Part shown: positions 53,757 through 63,266 of the stretch, in pieces
Numbering within the stretch: the stretch's first letter is position 1
Layout of the letters: the number at the start of each line of letters is the position of its first letter
From: Clostridia bacterium
GTDB taxonomy: Bacteria > Bacillota > Clostridia > Acetivibrionales > JAFADI01
Length of the DNA stretch: 64,000 nt
NCBI GenBank assembly: GCA_026418695.1
Contig: JAOAAU010000122.1
Coordinates: 93,118 to 157,117 of the forward strand
Reading direction: 5' to 3'
Position numbers and translations under genes: made by a program
Notes under the pieces: generated by a model
The model's database searches: none
What the model saw: the letters and a program-made list of their open reading frames with translations, nothing else
Told to the model about the DNA's origin: nothing

Positions 53757-55952
53757 ATGAAAAAGAGAGACAAGAGGTTAATATGTACTTTTCTTGCAAT
53801 TGTACTGATGTTTGTTGCATTCCCTGGCAGAGTGCAGGCAGAGGTAAAACCATGGGATACTTATATGCGATACATTCCTGATAAAACTCCGTTGATAAAA
53901 AGGCATCTTCGAGGCGCATGGATTTGTACCGTTGCGAATATGGATTGGCCCTTGGCGGAAACGCGGAAAATAGTTGATGATGCCTCAAGAGTGAAAAAAA
54001 GCAAGGATGAGCTTGTTGCTATTTTGGATAAGGCGGTGGAGATGAATATGAATGCCGTCTTCTTTCAGGTAAGCCCTGAAGGGGATGCATTCTACCAGTC
54101 CAAAATCGTTCCATGGTCACGGTATCTGACAGGAACCTTTGGAAAGGACCCTGGTTTTGATCCTTTGGCATTTGCCATAGAAGAAGCCCATAAGCGCAAT
54201 CTGGAACTACATGCCTGGTTTAACCCTTATCGGATATCCGTAGATGTTAAAGATACAACAATAAATTCTTTAAATATAGAAAAGAGTGTATATAAGGATC
54301 ACCCCGATTGGGTGAAGACATCCATGGACAGATTCGTTGTTGACCCGGGGATACCGGATGCCAGAAAATGGGTTGAGGAGAGGGTCCTTGAAGTTGCGAA
54401 TAACTATGATATTGATGGCGTACACTTTGATGATTACTTCTACTATGAAAGATTTGAGGGTGAATTGAAGGATGGCGATACCTATAGAAAATACAACAAT
54501 GGGAGGTTTGCAAGTTTAGGAGATTGGAGAAGAAATAACACGTATCTGCTGGTTAAGGGAGTTTCAAAGAAAATAAGAGCAGCAAAGTCCTGGGTAAAGT
54601 TTGGCATTAGTCCTTCGGGCGTCTGGGGAAATAAAAAAGACGGGCATGCGGACGGTTCAAACACAAATACCAGTTATACAAACTATGAGCGCTGTTTTGC
54701 CGATACAAAGAGATGGGTTGAGGAAGAACTGATAGACTATATTGCTCCGCAAATCTATTTTACGTTCGCCAATACAAGAGCGCCCTATGGCGAACTTGCA
54801 TCTTGGTGGTCACGTATCTGTAAGGATAAGAAGGTACACCTATATGTCGGTCTTGCGCTTTATAAAGTAAACGAAGACCCGGATCAGTACTTTAAGGGAG
54901 AAAATGCTGTACCTGAGTTTTCCAGGCAGCTCAAATTCAATGCGGCAAAGCCTGAAGTGCAGGGAAGTATTATGTTTAGAATTCAGAACTTCAATGATTT
55001 GAGCAAACAAACGGTTGCAAGTGCAATCAAGGGAGATCTATGGTCCTCAAAAGCGATAGTTCCTGCGATGGAATGGAAGGGCGGGAAGACTCCCGGCGTT
55101 CCTTCAAAGGGCAAAATAGAAGTTCGGCCTGAGGGAATAAAGCTCTATTGGAATGACAATGATGCAAACACAAATTATTATGCAGTCTATCGCTTTGACA
55201 ACAGTGAAAGGGCAGAGACCAACTCCGACGCAAGCGCCTCGAAGCTTATAGCTACCGTCAAGAGAAACAGTACGGACCGGCAGGAGTTTATTGATAAGGG
55301 AATCAGCAATCCCAATAACGTGTATTACGTTGTCACAGCACTTGACAGACTCCACAATGAAAGCAGCGGACTCAGGATCAGTATTCATCAATCAAAATAT
55401 TTCCCTGATGTAGGGATGGAATATGCATGGGCTGTAAAGGCAATCGATGTTTTTTTTGAAAAAGGAATCATCAAGGGGGATGAAAAAGGCAGGTTCAATC
55501 CCGGGAAAAGTACCAAAAGGGGAGATTTTATCCTGATGGTTGTAAAAGCCTTGAATTTGAAAGCGGATTTCGAAAGCAACTTCCCGGATGTAAAGAAAGG
55601 TGCATACTATTATGATGCAATCGGTACAGCAAAAAGCCTTGGGATTGCAAAAGGCAATGGCACAACATTTAATCCGGAAGGGAGTATCACCAGGGAAGAT
55701 ATGATGGTGATTATCGTAAGGGCTTTTGAAGCAGCCGGTATTCAGCTTGAAAAAGCAGGAGAGGAATATCTTGAAGGTTATCATGATGCAAGGTTTATAA
55801 GCGGTTATGCAAAAGAAGCGGTGGCCAGCCTTACAAAAGCAGGAGCAGTTCAAGGGGCGGGGGGGACTGTAAAACCCAAAAGTTTGGCTGCCAGAGCGGA
55901 ACTGACAGTAATCCTTTATAGGGTATTGAGCAGTTTTGCTGCAGGTTTTTAA
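53757..55952 (+). CDS. SLH-anchored family 10-like glycosidase (GHL10/DUF187)
   Basis: 731 residues. A signal peptide (about 10-28, FPGRVQAEV) is followed by a GHL10-type barrel (RHLRGAWICTVANMDWPL, VFFQVSPEGDAFYQSKIVPWS, LHAWFNPYRI, DGVHFDDYFYY with the acidic pair), then a fibronectin-like stretch (about 450-535, YWNDNDANTNYYAVYRFD). Three S-layer homology domains end the protein (FPDVGMEYAWAVKAIDVFFE, FPDVKKGAYYYDAIGTAKSL and YHDARFISGYAKEAVASLTK). It should be held at the cell surface by the SLH repeats and act on a wall or extracellular polysaccharide. ATG 53757 is preferred, though GGGGG is 12 bases away; GTG 53739 is the alternative. Confidence 0.87.
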   Translation: MKKRDKRLICTFLAIVLMFVAFPGRVQAEVKPWDTYMRYIPDKTPLIKRHLRGAWICTVANMDWPLAETRKIVDDASRVKKSKDELVAILDKAVEMNMNAVFFQVSPEGDAFYQSKIVPWSRYLTGTFGKDPGFDPLAFAIEEAHKRNLELHAWFNPYRISVDVKDTTINSLNIEKSVYKDHPDWVKTSMDRFVVDPGIPDARKWVEERVLEVANNYDIDGVHFDDYFYYERFEGELKDGDTYRKYNNGRFASLGDWRRNNTYLLVKGVSKKIRAAKSWVKFGISPSGVWGNKKDGHADGSNTNTSYTNYERCFADTKRWVEEELIDYIAPQIYFTFANTRAPYGELASWWSRICKDKKVHLYVGLALYKVNEDPDQYFKGENAVPEFSRQLKFNAAKPEVQGSIMFRIQNFNDLSKQTVASAIKGDLWSSKAIVPAMEWKGGKTPGVPSKGKIEVRPEGIKLYWNDNDANTNYYAVYRFDNSERAETNSDASASKLIATVKRNSTDRQEFIDKGISNPNNVYYVVTALDRLHNESSGLRISIHQSKYFPDVGMEYAWAVKAIDVFFEKGIIKGDEKGRFNPGKSTKRGDFILMVVKALNLKADFESNFPDVKKGAYYYDAIGTAKSLGIAKGNGTTFNPEGSITREDMMVIIVRAFEAAGIQLEKAGEEYLEGYHDARFISGYAKEAVASLTKAGAVQGAGGTVKPKSLAARAELTVILYRVLSSFAAGF

Positions 55953-56320
55953 GCAGGAATTGATTTAAAATCAGGGTTAGGGTCGAAGAGCGTGATTCTT
56001 TGAATTCATTCTTTAGCACCATAGGAAGCTTGAGAAAGATCCAATTTGACAATCTACACACACTTTGATATGGTATAAAAGTATAATATTTACAACTAGT
56101 CAGAGAAAAGAGTAAGGACTTGAACTACTGCTTTGCAATACATTTTACCCTAGCCCTGGATCCGAAATGCTGATTTTCATACGGAATAGTGAGGAAATTG
56201 CCTGAATTTAAAGGTTCATGATGGTTCGTATTCAATCGTAGGTTCGGTGTGATGGCCGAGAATGTACTCTATTAAAAACAAAATGGATTGAGAAACAACG
56301 ATGATACCGGGGGTCACTTT
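55953..56320. other. Non-coding region before the LCP gene
   Basis: 368 bases. It contains a plausible promoter (TTGACA 56046-56051, 17 bases, TATGGT 56069-56074) and then about 240 bases of leader with no gene or clear hairpin. Confidence 0.4.
56046..56074 (+). promoter_or_regulatory. Predicted promoter of the LCP gene
   Basis: TTGACA (56046-56051), 17-base spacer, TATGGT (56069-56074). A TATAAT-like hexamer nearby (about 56082-56087) offers an alternative -10. Confidence 0.45.
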
Positions 56321-57388
56321 ATGCAACTGAGCAGAAGGTATGTTTTTTGGATTGTACTCGTGCTTTCAATCGGACTTTTCGCAGGTTCTTTAAGTATCTA
56401 TTTTTTGTATGGTAAAAAATCTGATCCGTATGATGCTGAGGTGCTCACAAGTGTTCTGCACGAGGAAAAACCGATGACGAAGGAAACTGAAGCTATTCAT
56501 CTGCCTCAAGCTGCTGTGACAACAGGGGATGCTCTGCAGGAGGACAAGTCTGACAAACGTGTTACTGCATGCAGCAGTTACAGTGAGAAGCTTGTGGAAG
56601 AGGGTTCCAGGAATATATTGATTTTGGGTGAGGACGCCAGAAACAAGCTTTATGATACGATCGGTATCGTAAGTGTTGATAGTAAGAACAAAAAAGTAGC
56701 CATTATCATGCTGCCTCGTGATATGTATGTCGATTACAGCAAATCGGTCTGCGATTTTTTACAAGCTCAAGGAAAAGCAAATGAAGTAGGAATCTATAAG
56801 TTGAATGCTACACATTATATCGGCGCAATCATTGGCTACAACGGTAAGTTCAGTTCGAACTCCATCAGCTTCCTGGCACAAGTGATTAAGGAAAAATTCA
56901 GCATCGAAGTTGATGAATATGTAAAAGTCAATACCGATGGTTTTAATCAGGTGGTAAACTTATTCGGCGGCGTTGAAGTGAATGTACCGTATGATATGAA
57001 TTATGACGACCCAACCCAAGACCTTTCCATCCATATTGCCAAAGGAAAGCAGCGGCTTGATGGGAAAAGGGCAGAGGGCTTTGTCCGGTTCAGGCAGGGA
57101 TATAAGGAGGATGGAACTAGATTTGACGTGGACCGGAAAAGCAACCAGCTGGCATTTCTTAATGCATTTATCAAACAGCATGGAACAGTTGCCAATGTAG
57201 ATAAAGTACCAAGGCTGCTGAAAACCTTGGATAGAAACATCAAGCACAGCTTGGATGTCGGAGATGTGCTCCTTACATATATAGGTCTTTCAAAAGATAT
57301 CATTAACGGTAAATATAGTATAGAAGACAAAAACATCAGCGGGGATAAAAGGACAATCAATGGTTCATATTATGAATTTGTAAGATAA
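56321..57388 (+). CDS. LytR-CpsA-Psr family glycopolymer ligase
   Basis: 355 residues. A membrane anchor (about 7-27) precedes a variable linker and the LCP catalytic domain. It contains NILILGEDARNKLYDTIGIV, KKVAIIMLPRDMYVDYS (Arg-Asp), KLNATHYIGAIIGYNG and GVEVNVPYDMNYDDP. Late Arg residues (GFVRFRQGYKEDGTRFDVDR) bind the pyrophosphate of the lipid-linked polymer. It transfers wall teichoic acid or another glycopolymer to peptidoglycan on the outer side. GGGGG precedes ATG 56321. The open frame from 56288 has no ribosome site of its own. It faces the large kinase gene, whose stop is 20 bases away. Confidence 0.92.
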   Translation: MQLSRRYVFWIVLVLSIGLFAGSLSIYFLYGKKSDPYDAEVLTSVLHEEKPMTKETEAIHLPQAAVTTGDALQEDKSDKRVTACSSYSEKLVEEGSRNILILGEDARNKLYDTIGIVSVDSKNKKVAIIMLPRDMYVDYSKSVCDFLQAQGKANEVGIYKLNATHYIGAIIGYNGKFSSNSISFLAQVIKEKFSIEVDEYVKVNTDGFNQVVNLFGGVEVNVPYDMNYDDPTQDLSIHIAKGKQRLDGKRAEGFVRFRQGYKEDGTRFDVDRKSNQLAFLNAFIKQHGTVANVDKVPRLLKTLDRNIKHSLDVGDVLLTYIGLSKDIINGKYSIEDKNISGDKRTINGSYYEFVR

Positions 57389-57392
57389 TTGG

Positions 57393-57406
57393 GGACAGTA
57401 CTGTCC
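57393..57406. terminator. Palindrome between convergent genes
   Basis: A perfect 14-bp palindrome GGACAGTACTGTCC in the 20-base gap between the LCP stop and the kinase stop. It could act as a bidirectional terminator, although the T-run is short and the loop would be tight. Confidence 0.35.
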
Positions 57407-57408
57407 TT

Positions 57409-60399
57409 TCATCCTTCAACCCTGTTTCTGCCGCTTTCTTTTGCCTTATAAAGCATGTGGTCGGCGATTTTGAACAGATCCTCCAGGGAAGCTGCTTCGT
57501 CTTGACAACATGCAACCCCAATACTCAAGGTACATTGGAGTTCTCCGAAAGTATCGTTTTTCATTCTTAAAGCTTCTACAGCGAAGCGAATTCTTTCAGC
57601 AACGATCCTGGCTCCCTCCAAATCTGTTTCAGGGAGAACAACGCTAAACTCCTCGCCGCCATATCTTCCCACAATATCACTTCCTCTGGCAGATGCTTGA
57701 ATGGTCGAAGCAACCAGTTTTAAGATTTCATCCCCGGTATCATGCCCATAGGTGTCGTTAAACTGCTTAAAATGATCAATATCCAGCATCAGGACAGAGA
57801 GATTTCTTTTATATCTTTTGGCTGCTGAGAATTCACGCGCTGCAAGGTTAAATAGATTCCTCCTGTTGTTTAACCCGGTAAGTCCGTCGATGTTGGCAAG
57901 TCTTGCATTATCGATCGCTTCCTTTACAGACTTTTTCAACGATAATAAGGTTTTTACCCTAGCCAGCAATTCATATTTTTCAAAGGGCTTAACGATATAG
58001 TCATTTGCGCCGACATCAAATCCGACCACGATATCCTGCGGTTGGTTTTTTGCAGTAAGGAGCAGTACTGGAAGGTCAAAGGCCGAATACTTTTCTCTTA
58101 GTATTTTACATACCTCATAGCCCGACATTTTGGGCATCATGATATCCAGGAGCACTAAGTCATAATCGTTTTCCCTTATTTTTTCAAGAGCTTCGATTCC
58201 ATTGGAGGCAGTCTCTGTTCTATAATGCTGTATGGTTAATTGATTGGTGAGCACTTGAACATTAATTTTCTCATCGTCCACGATTAAAATCTTGATGTTG
58301 GAATTTTCTGATTTTTGATCTTCAAACAGGATCAGGTTTTCTTCTGCTGTTGTATCTGGACTGAAATTTGACACAGTGTGCATTACGGCTGAATTCTTAA
58401 TCTCATCATTGCCTATTTTCTCTTCAACCATTATCGGCAAGGTGAAGTAGAATTTTGATCCCTGGCCGATTTGGGATTCAATCCAGATCTTACCTCCGTG
58501 CAGTTCGACAAGCTGCTTGGTGATGCCGAGTCCGAGACCAGTCCCGCCAAATTCTCTGGAAATGGAGGTATCCACCTGCTCAAAAGATTTGAAGATGTCA
58601 TCAAATTTTTCCGAGGGAATTCCGATACCGGTATCTTCAATACAAACTCCGGCATGGTTCCCGTCCTGAAAAGCAGAAACCTTTACATAGCCTGTGCTCG
58701 TAAACTTGGCAGCATTTCCAATCAAGTTGTACAGGATTTGCTCAACCCTGTTTTCATCTGCGTGGGCGTAAGGGAAGTTGTCGGGAATTTCATTGATAAA
58801 CTGAATATGCTTATTAGTTGTTGATTTGATAATTGTTAAAACAACTTCTGCGATTTGCTTTAGGTCTACTTTATTGTTTTGTAGTATAAGATCCCTGTTT
58901 TTAAGCTTTGAAAAATCCAAAATGTCATTAATCAGGCTGGATAACCTTTTTCCGCTGGATACCACCATCTCGAGATTTTTTACGGCCGGTTCGGGAAGTT
59001 TGCCGGCAGCCCCATCGATCAGGGACTCACTGATCCCAATAATTCCATGGACCGGTGTGCGCAGTTCATGGGAGGTGTTTGCAAGAAAGTCATCTTTGAG
59101 TTTGTCCAGAATCAGAAGCCGTTCAGATAATTGTTCCACATTTTTAAAAGCTTTGGAGAAAATTTGCGCAATCGCCATGGATTGGAAAAGAATCAGGATA
59201 AATATCCCGAAAGCGATCATTTTTCCTGTATGGAGCAATCCAATAGAGACCAGGATATCGTTGATCGTTGCCAAGCTTCCGAACAAGGTGCCTGCCAATA
59301 TCAGAGCAGCATTTTCATGTTTGTGTTTCACGGCTTTCAGCTGCACATAAAGAATGTAGAGGACAATGGCAAGGATAACAATATTGGCATATTTGTTTAA
59401 AGGAGCATTCCCTCTATGATTCATATAATAATAGATGAGCGTCAAGACATTATACAGCATGTAAAAGGCGAAGAGAATTTGACCCAGCCGAATCAGCTTC
59501 CTGGAATAGATATTTTTAAATATTTCATAGGAGAACAGCAGCATGAATCCTAGTCCACCCGCAATAGCACCGTGCCAAAGCAGCATCTTTGTCGGGAAAC
59601 CGAAGACGGAAATAACCATGGCGATCATACCATTCAATCCTCGATCCGAAATCACATTGTCATAACCGCTGGCCAATTGAAGCAGACAAATAGAAAGACA
59701 AAACAAACAAAAATAGAGCGTTGATTTCTCCTTGCGTCTGAAAATGAATAAGGCCAGATGATATATGCTCATCAACAGAAGGGTACTGATAAGAAAAACC
59801 TGGGAACGGGATTGAGCATCGATGGCTTGATCGACGTTATCTTTCGTATCGATAATAATGCTTCTTGCAAGGGCGGAAACCTGAACCGTGATATAAACAA
59901 TATTGTTTTGTGAACTAAAAAAGTACTCCTTTTGTCCATAAAAGTTATTTTGGGGATTGGAGATTTCTCCATTGACATCCATGAGCTGATGATCAATCCA
60001 AACCTTATGGCTGGAGTAGTGCACACTGAATATGTTCAATGCCATCATTTCCGAAGGATTGAAGATAAGCTTCAACCGGTAGGTTCCATATTGATCCGGC
60101 CTAAAAATCTTTCTTTGAATAGAATTATTTGTTTCGCTCAAATCAGGCACTTTCAAAGATTGAAAGGTCTTGACGGCGGGATTTGCAAAATCCTTCGGTT
60201 CCAGAAGCTGCCGGTCATAATACTCCCATTCGCCGTCCAACTCCACCTGGCCATCCTTACTGAAGTTCCAGGACGAAAGGTCAAGTACACCTTGAACTGC
60301 TTTGGGAGGAAGTTTCTTATCAATTCTATGACTGCAAGCAGATAGTAGAAGACAAACAATCAACAAGGTTAACATAAGAATAGATTTCTTTGAGTTCAT
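57409..60399 (-). CDS. Sensor kinase with receiver and GGDEF domains
   Basis: 996 residues. The N-terminus ends in a lipobox-like LLLSAC (Cys22). An extracytoplasmic beta domain (about 35-190, a 7TMR-DISM-like carbohydrate-type fold) is followed by seven helices (about 200-415), HisKA with NTSHELRTP (His444), HATPase (DTGIGIPSEKF and GGTGLGLGITKQLVELHGG), and a receiver (VDDEKINV, LVLLDIMMPKMSG). A diguanylate cyclase domain ends it, with intact GGEEF and the I-site RGSD five residues before it. Signal input should alter c-di-GMP through phosphorylation. ATG 60399 follows AAAGGTG. A PilZ protein in the window is a possible receptor. Confidence 0.93.
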   Translation of the reverse strand: MNSKKSILMLTLLIVCLLLSACSHRIDKKLPPKAVQGVLDLSSWNFSKDGQVELDGEWEYYDRQLLEPKDFANPAVKTFQSLKVPDLSETNNSIQRKIFRPDQYGTYRLKLIFNPSEMMALNIFSVHYSSHKVWIDHQLMDVNGEISNPQNNFYGQKEYFFSSQNNIVYITVQVSALARSIIIDTKDNVDQAIDAQSRSQVFLISTLLLMSIYHLALFIFRRKEKSTLYFCLFCLSICLLQLASGYDNVISDRGLNGMIAMVISVFGFPTKMLLWHGAIAGGLGFMLLFSYEIFKNIYSRKLIRLGQILFAFYMLYNVLTLIYYYMNHRGNAPLNKYANIVILAIVLYILYVQLKAVKHKHENAALILAGTLFGSLATINDILVSIGLLHTGKMIAFGIFILILFQSMAIAQIFSKAFKNVEQLSERLLILDKLKDDFLANTSHELRTPVHGIIGISESLIDGAAGKLPEPAVKNLEMVVSSGKRLSSLINDILDFSKLKNRDLILQNNKVDLKQIAEVVLTIIKSTTNKHIQFINEIPDNFPYAHADENRVEQILYNLIGNAAKFTSTGYVKVSAFQDGNHAGVCIEDTGIGIPSEKFDDIFKSFEQVDTSISREFGGTGLGLGITKQLVELHGGKIWIESQIGQGSKFYFTLPIMVEEKIGNDEIKNSAVMHTVSNFSPDTTAEENLILFEDQKSENSNIKILIVDDEKINVQVLTNQLTIQHYRTETASNGIEALEKIRENDYDLVLLDIMMPKMSGYEVCKILREKYSAFDLPVLLLTAKNQPQDIVVGFDVGANDYIVKPFEKYELLARVKTLLSLKKSVKEAIDNARLANIDGLTGLNNRRNLFNLAAREFSAAKRYKRNLSVLMLDIDHFKQFNDTYGHDTGDEILKLVASTIQASARGSDIVGRYGGEEFSVVLPETDLEGARIVAERIRFAVEALRMKNDTFGELQCTLSIGVACCQDEAASLEDLFKIADHMLYKAKESGRNRVEG

Positions 60400-60837
60400 T
60401 TTTATCACCTTTAGTTGCGACAGCTTTGTGAATAAGTTTTGTTGAAAATATTACTGAGATCAATCGTTAACAGCTTTTTAAGGCAGTGATATAGTAAAAG
60501 TAGTACAAGATTATATAGGGATTTTATTGAAAGATTATACTTATTATATATTAACATAAATTTCTATGATTGCATACCAATTATTCAGCAATGCTGATTT
60601 TTATCAATGGGAACTAAGGGATCTCATTTGCATTAAACAGCAGTATTTCAAAAGAATTTTCAGTCCATATGTTATAGAGGTGCGAGCCTGACTTCTTATA
60701 TATAATCACCTACCTTATTTAAATGAAGCATTGTGTTTGTAAAAAAAGTATTGAATAGTTTTCTAATTTATGGCATATTAATATTACCAGGTAATATCAC
60801 TAGGTCATATTATATCCGATTATTGATGGAGGTAACT
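60400..60837. other. AT-rich non-coding region
   Basis: About 440 bases, low in GC, with no gene visible. It lies between the large kinase (minus) and the decayed fabH (plus), so it must contain the kinase promoter, but I cannot fix the hexamers. Confidence 0.35.
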
Positions 60838-61163
60838 ATGAATAACATATCAAACTCCAAAATCATTGGCTTGGGTGCTTACTTGGCATAGAGAAAGCTA
60901 ACGAACCATGGCCTTGAAAGGATGGTAGATACCAGCGATGAATGGATTGTCCGAAGGACCGGGGTAAGGGAAAGAAGGATGTCCGAACAAGATGAATTCT
61001 GCGGGAATACGTCCTCTGTAACGATCCCTCTTGCTATATGGATTGCTCTGCAGGAATAAAAATAAAGCCCGGAGAAAAAATGCTGCTTTATGGTTTCGGC
61101 GGGGGATTGACCCATGGGGGCATTATCGTTGAGTGGCGACCTGCGGGGCTAAGTTTGTTATAA
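60838..61163 (+). pseudogene. fabH: Decayed 3-oxoacyl-ACP synthase III (fabH)
   Basis: GGAGG and ATG (60838) open a FabH-like start (KIIGLGAYLA). Then an in-frame TAG (60889-60891) interrupts it, and [20 protein letters not shown] continues in the same frame. About residue 55 the sequence jumps to the family's far C-terminal part ([12 protein letters not shown]), so the middle of roughly 200 codons, including the catalytic Cys region, is deleted. A frameshift near 61053-61060 then leads to KPGEKMLLYGFGGGLTHGGI. Normal FabH has about 330 residues and this copy keeps about a third of it. It should be inactive. Confidence 0.85.
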
Positions 61164-61256
61164 ACCGGGCAGATTGAAACTCTATGAAAAGCTTTATTAC
61201 GTTCAAACAATTTGATAGAATTTGCAGAAGTAGAAACTGACTTCGGAGGAAATGTT

Positions 61257-62033
61257 TTGAGAATAACAATTGAACGTAAGGAAGTCAAAGATATACCCGT
61301 ATTAGAAGTGGATGATCGGGATGCCGCTGGTAAAAAGGCGTTGGTTTTACTTTTCCATGGCTTTGGAGGAAAGAAGGAAGACCTCATTGATCATGCTCAA
61401 GACGTGGCGATGAAAGGATATTTCTGTGTATGTATTGACACCTGCTGGCATGGAGAATTGGAGACAGAGGAATACAGGGCTTTAGACTTTTTGGAAAAGG
61501 CAGATAAAATGTTTGAAGCCATCGAAAAAACTTCGGACTTTATAGATCTTTTAATAGAAGCATATGCAGGACATAAAGCAGCAGACGCTTCCAGTGTTGG
61601 GCTCATGGGATTCTCTATGGGTGGCCAAATTGTATATCACTATCTGGCTACTACCAGTAAGGAAAATGTTAAGGCAGCGGTTCCGGTGATTGCTACACCT
61701 CTTTGGTCGAGTGCTATGAAGGATTTGGCTGGGACTGTACCTGGCGCCGAGATATACTTCAATGGAACAAGACTGCAGGAGATCAGTACTTTTGAACCAA
61801 GCAAAAAGCTTCTGGAAAGAGAAGGTGTGATTCCGGTGCTGATGATCAATGGCGTTAAAGATCATTCAATCAAAATAGAGGAGATGAGACAGTTTTATTC
61901 TCTTTTGCGGAACTGTTACAAGGTTAAGGACAAAGTCCGGTTTGCTGAGTTTGAAGGGAAAGGGCATTATGCTTCCAAAGAGATGCTCGAAGCAGCATAT
62001 CGCTGGTTGAACAAGTATTTAAATAAAATATAA
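61257..62033 (+). CDS. Alpha/beta hydrolase
   Basis: 258 residues. The oxyanion HGFGGKKED, nucleophile elbow GFSMGGQ (Ser), acid NGVKDHS (Asp) and His in GKGHYAS give a complete triad. The middle is a cap region (SAMKDLAGTVPGAEIYFNG). TTG at 61257 lies seven bases after GGAGGA and is the likely start. The open frame extends to 61212 with no ribosome site. It probably acts on an ester or peptide substrate in the cytoplasm. It is 15 bases upstream of a CPBP protease gene and downstream of the decayed fabH. The original cluster function is unclear. Confidence 0.88.
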   Translation: MRITIERKEVKDIPVLEVDDRDAAGKKALVLLFHGFGGKKEDLIDHAQDVAMKGYFCVCIDTCWHGELETEEYRALDFLEKADKMFEAIEKTSDFIDLLIEAYAGHKAADASSVGLMGFSMGGQIVYHYLATTSKENVKAAVPVIATPLWSSAMKDLAGTVPGAEIYFNGTRLQEISTFEPSKKLLEREGVIPVLMINGVKDHSIKIEEMRQFYSLLRNCYKVKDKVRFAEFEGKGHYASKEMLEAAYRWLNKYLNKI

Positions 62034-62048
62034 AAGGGGGGACCTTAA

Positions 62049-62711
62049 TTGGAAATCATCAAGAATAAGCAAAGGGTTCTAATCTGTTCGGCTCCGGTAC
62101 TATGTATTACAATGATGGTCTTAATGCCTTTAGCGACTGCTTTAATTGGAAAAACAGCAGGATACATTCTAGGGTTTTGCCTCTATTGGTTTGCTATTTG
62201 TATTCCGGTTTCTTTTTATTGTTCTGGTGGATGGAGCGGACTGAAGGAGATTTATTCTCAAAAATCAGATATTCCCATTATAAATAGAATAGCTTATTAC
62301 CTGCTGGCGGGTGTTTCCTGCCTGGCTACCCTTTTTGTTATTTTTTTAAAGGTTGCTCCAAATGCAGGAATGCAGGTACTGGCCATCGCGTTTTCTTTTG
62401 CGTTGATCAACGGAACGATTGAAGAATTGTACTGGCGCGGAACTTTTAACAAGGTGTTTGAGAAAAATATCGGTTTCGCCTATTTCTATCCGTCTGTCTT
62501 CTTTGGGATATGGCATATCGCATTATTCTTTGCAAAGGGAGTGGTATATCAAGGCGGTTTTGCTTCACTGGTCGGCGGTGCTTTCTTTCTAGGCGTTTTG
62601 TGGGGCTGGGTAGCATTTAAGACAAAGTCGATCAGGATCGTGACTGCAGCACACATTCTGACCAACTTCTTTGGTTTCACGGGTCTTATCTATGAAAACT
62701 GGTTTATTTAA
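62049..62711 (+). CDS. CPBP family intramembrane glutamic endopeptidase
   Basis: 220 residues with about seven membrane helices. The catalytic EELYWR (Glu125-Glu126...Arg130), the later FGIWHIALFF (His about 156) and AAHILTNFFG (His about 206) are all intact. These proteases, once called CAAX or Abi, act on membrane-bound substrates such as prenylated peptides or self-immunity factors. TTG start after AAAGGGGGG. The intact motif contrasts with the degenerate CPBP-like protein near 36.6 kb. The alpha/beta hydrolase gene ends 15 bases upstream. Confidence 0.9.
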   Translation: MEIIKNKQRVLICSAPVLCITMMVLMPLATALIGKTAGYILGFCLYWFAICIPVSFYCSGGWSGLKEIYSQKSDIPIINRIAYYLLAGVSCLATLFVIFLKVAPNAGMQVLAIAFSFALINGTIEELYWRGTFNKVFEKNIGFAYFYPSVFFGIWHIALFFAKGVVYQGGFASLVGGAFFLGVLWGWVAFKTKSIRIVTAAHILTNFFGFTGLIYENWFI

Positions 62712-63266
62712 ATTTTCTGCCAAGGCCCATGTATATTTTTTTGACTGTATTTTTTATATGCTTGATGGAAAACCTGACGGATGCCACTGGATTGGGTAAT
62801 TGAAGGTGCTGTTTCTAGAGCTTTAGGAGCTAGATGTTGTTTTCTTTGTACATAACAAACAGCTTTTATACAAGAAAGATAGACAGTGGTAAATGCATTA
62901 TTCGGCTTGGAATATTTCATAACGGGTGTAAGAAAATTGAAGAAATATTGAAAATCTGGGCGTCGGAGATGAATGGTTGGAGTAATAATTTATAATTATG
63001 CAATTTGTATATTGAATGAATTCATTTTCTGAAAAAAAAGATGAAAAAAAATACAAAAATGTCTTTCAAAATTTTTTCTTTTAAAGTATAATAACATGTA
63101 TGCGCAATGTGATGAGGTCATAACCGTTTACATAAACAAACATCGAAGGACATCCATGAACTATCTGTGTATAACTAGGGAATTATGCGTCATCATAAAG
63201 TATGTGCTTTTTATTTGGACTACAGTGTTAAAAAAAAAACAATAATATTAGAAAGAGGTGGGTTCA
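62712..63266. other. Non-coding region and pckG leader
   Basis: 555 bases with no accepted gene. It holds the pckG promoter (63064-63092) and about 168 bases of leader with a long-range pairing (see the finding). A minus-strand open frame at 62708-62920 is not supported. Confidence 0.5.
63064..63092 (+). promoter_or_regulatory. Predicted pckG promoter
   Basis: TTTCAA (63064-63069), 17 bases, TATAAT (63087-63092). The -35 is weak, the -10 is consensus. Confidence 0.5.

Noticed and set aside
62708..62920. Minus-strand open frame of 70 codons
   Set aside because: No ribosome binding site, no recognisable family, and low-complexity composition. It overlaps the end of the CPBP gene.
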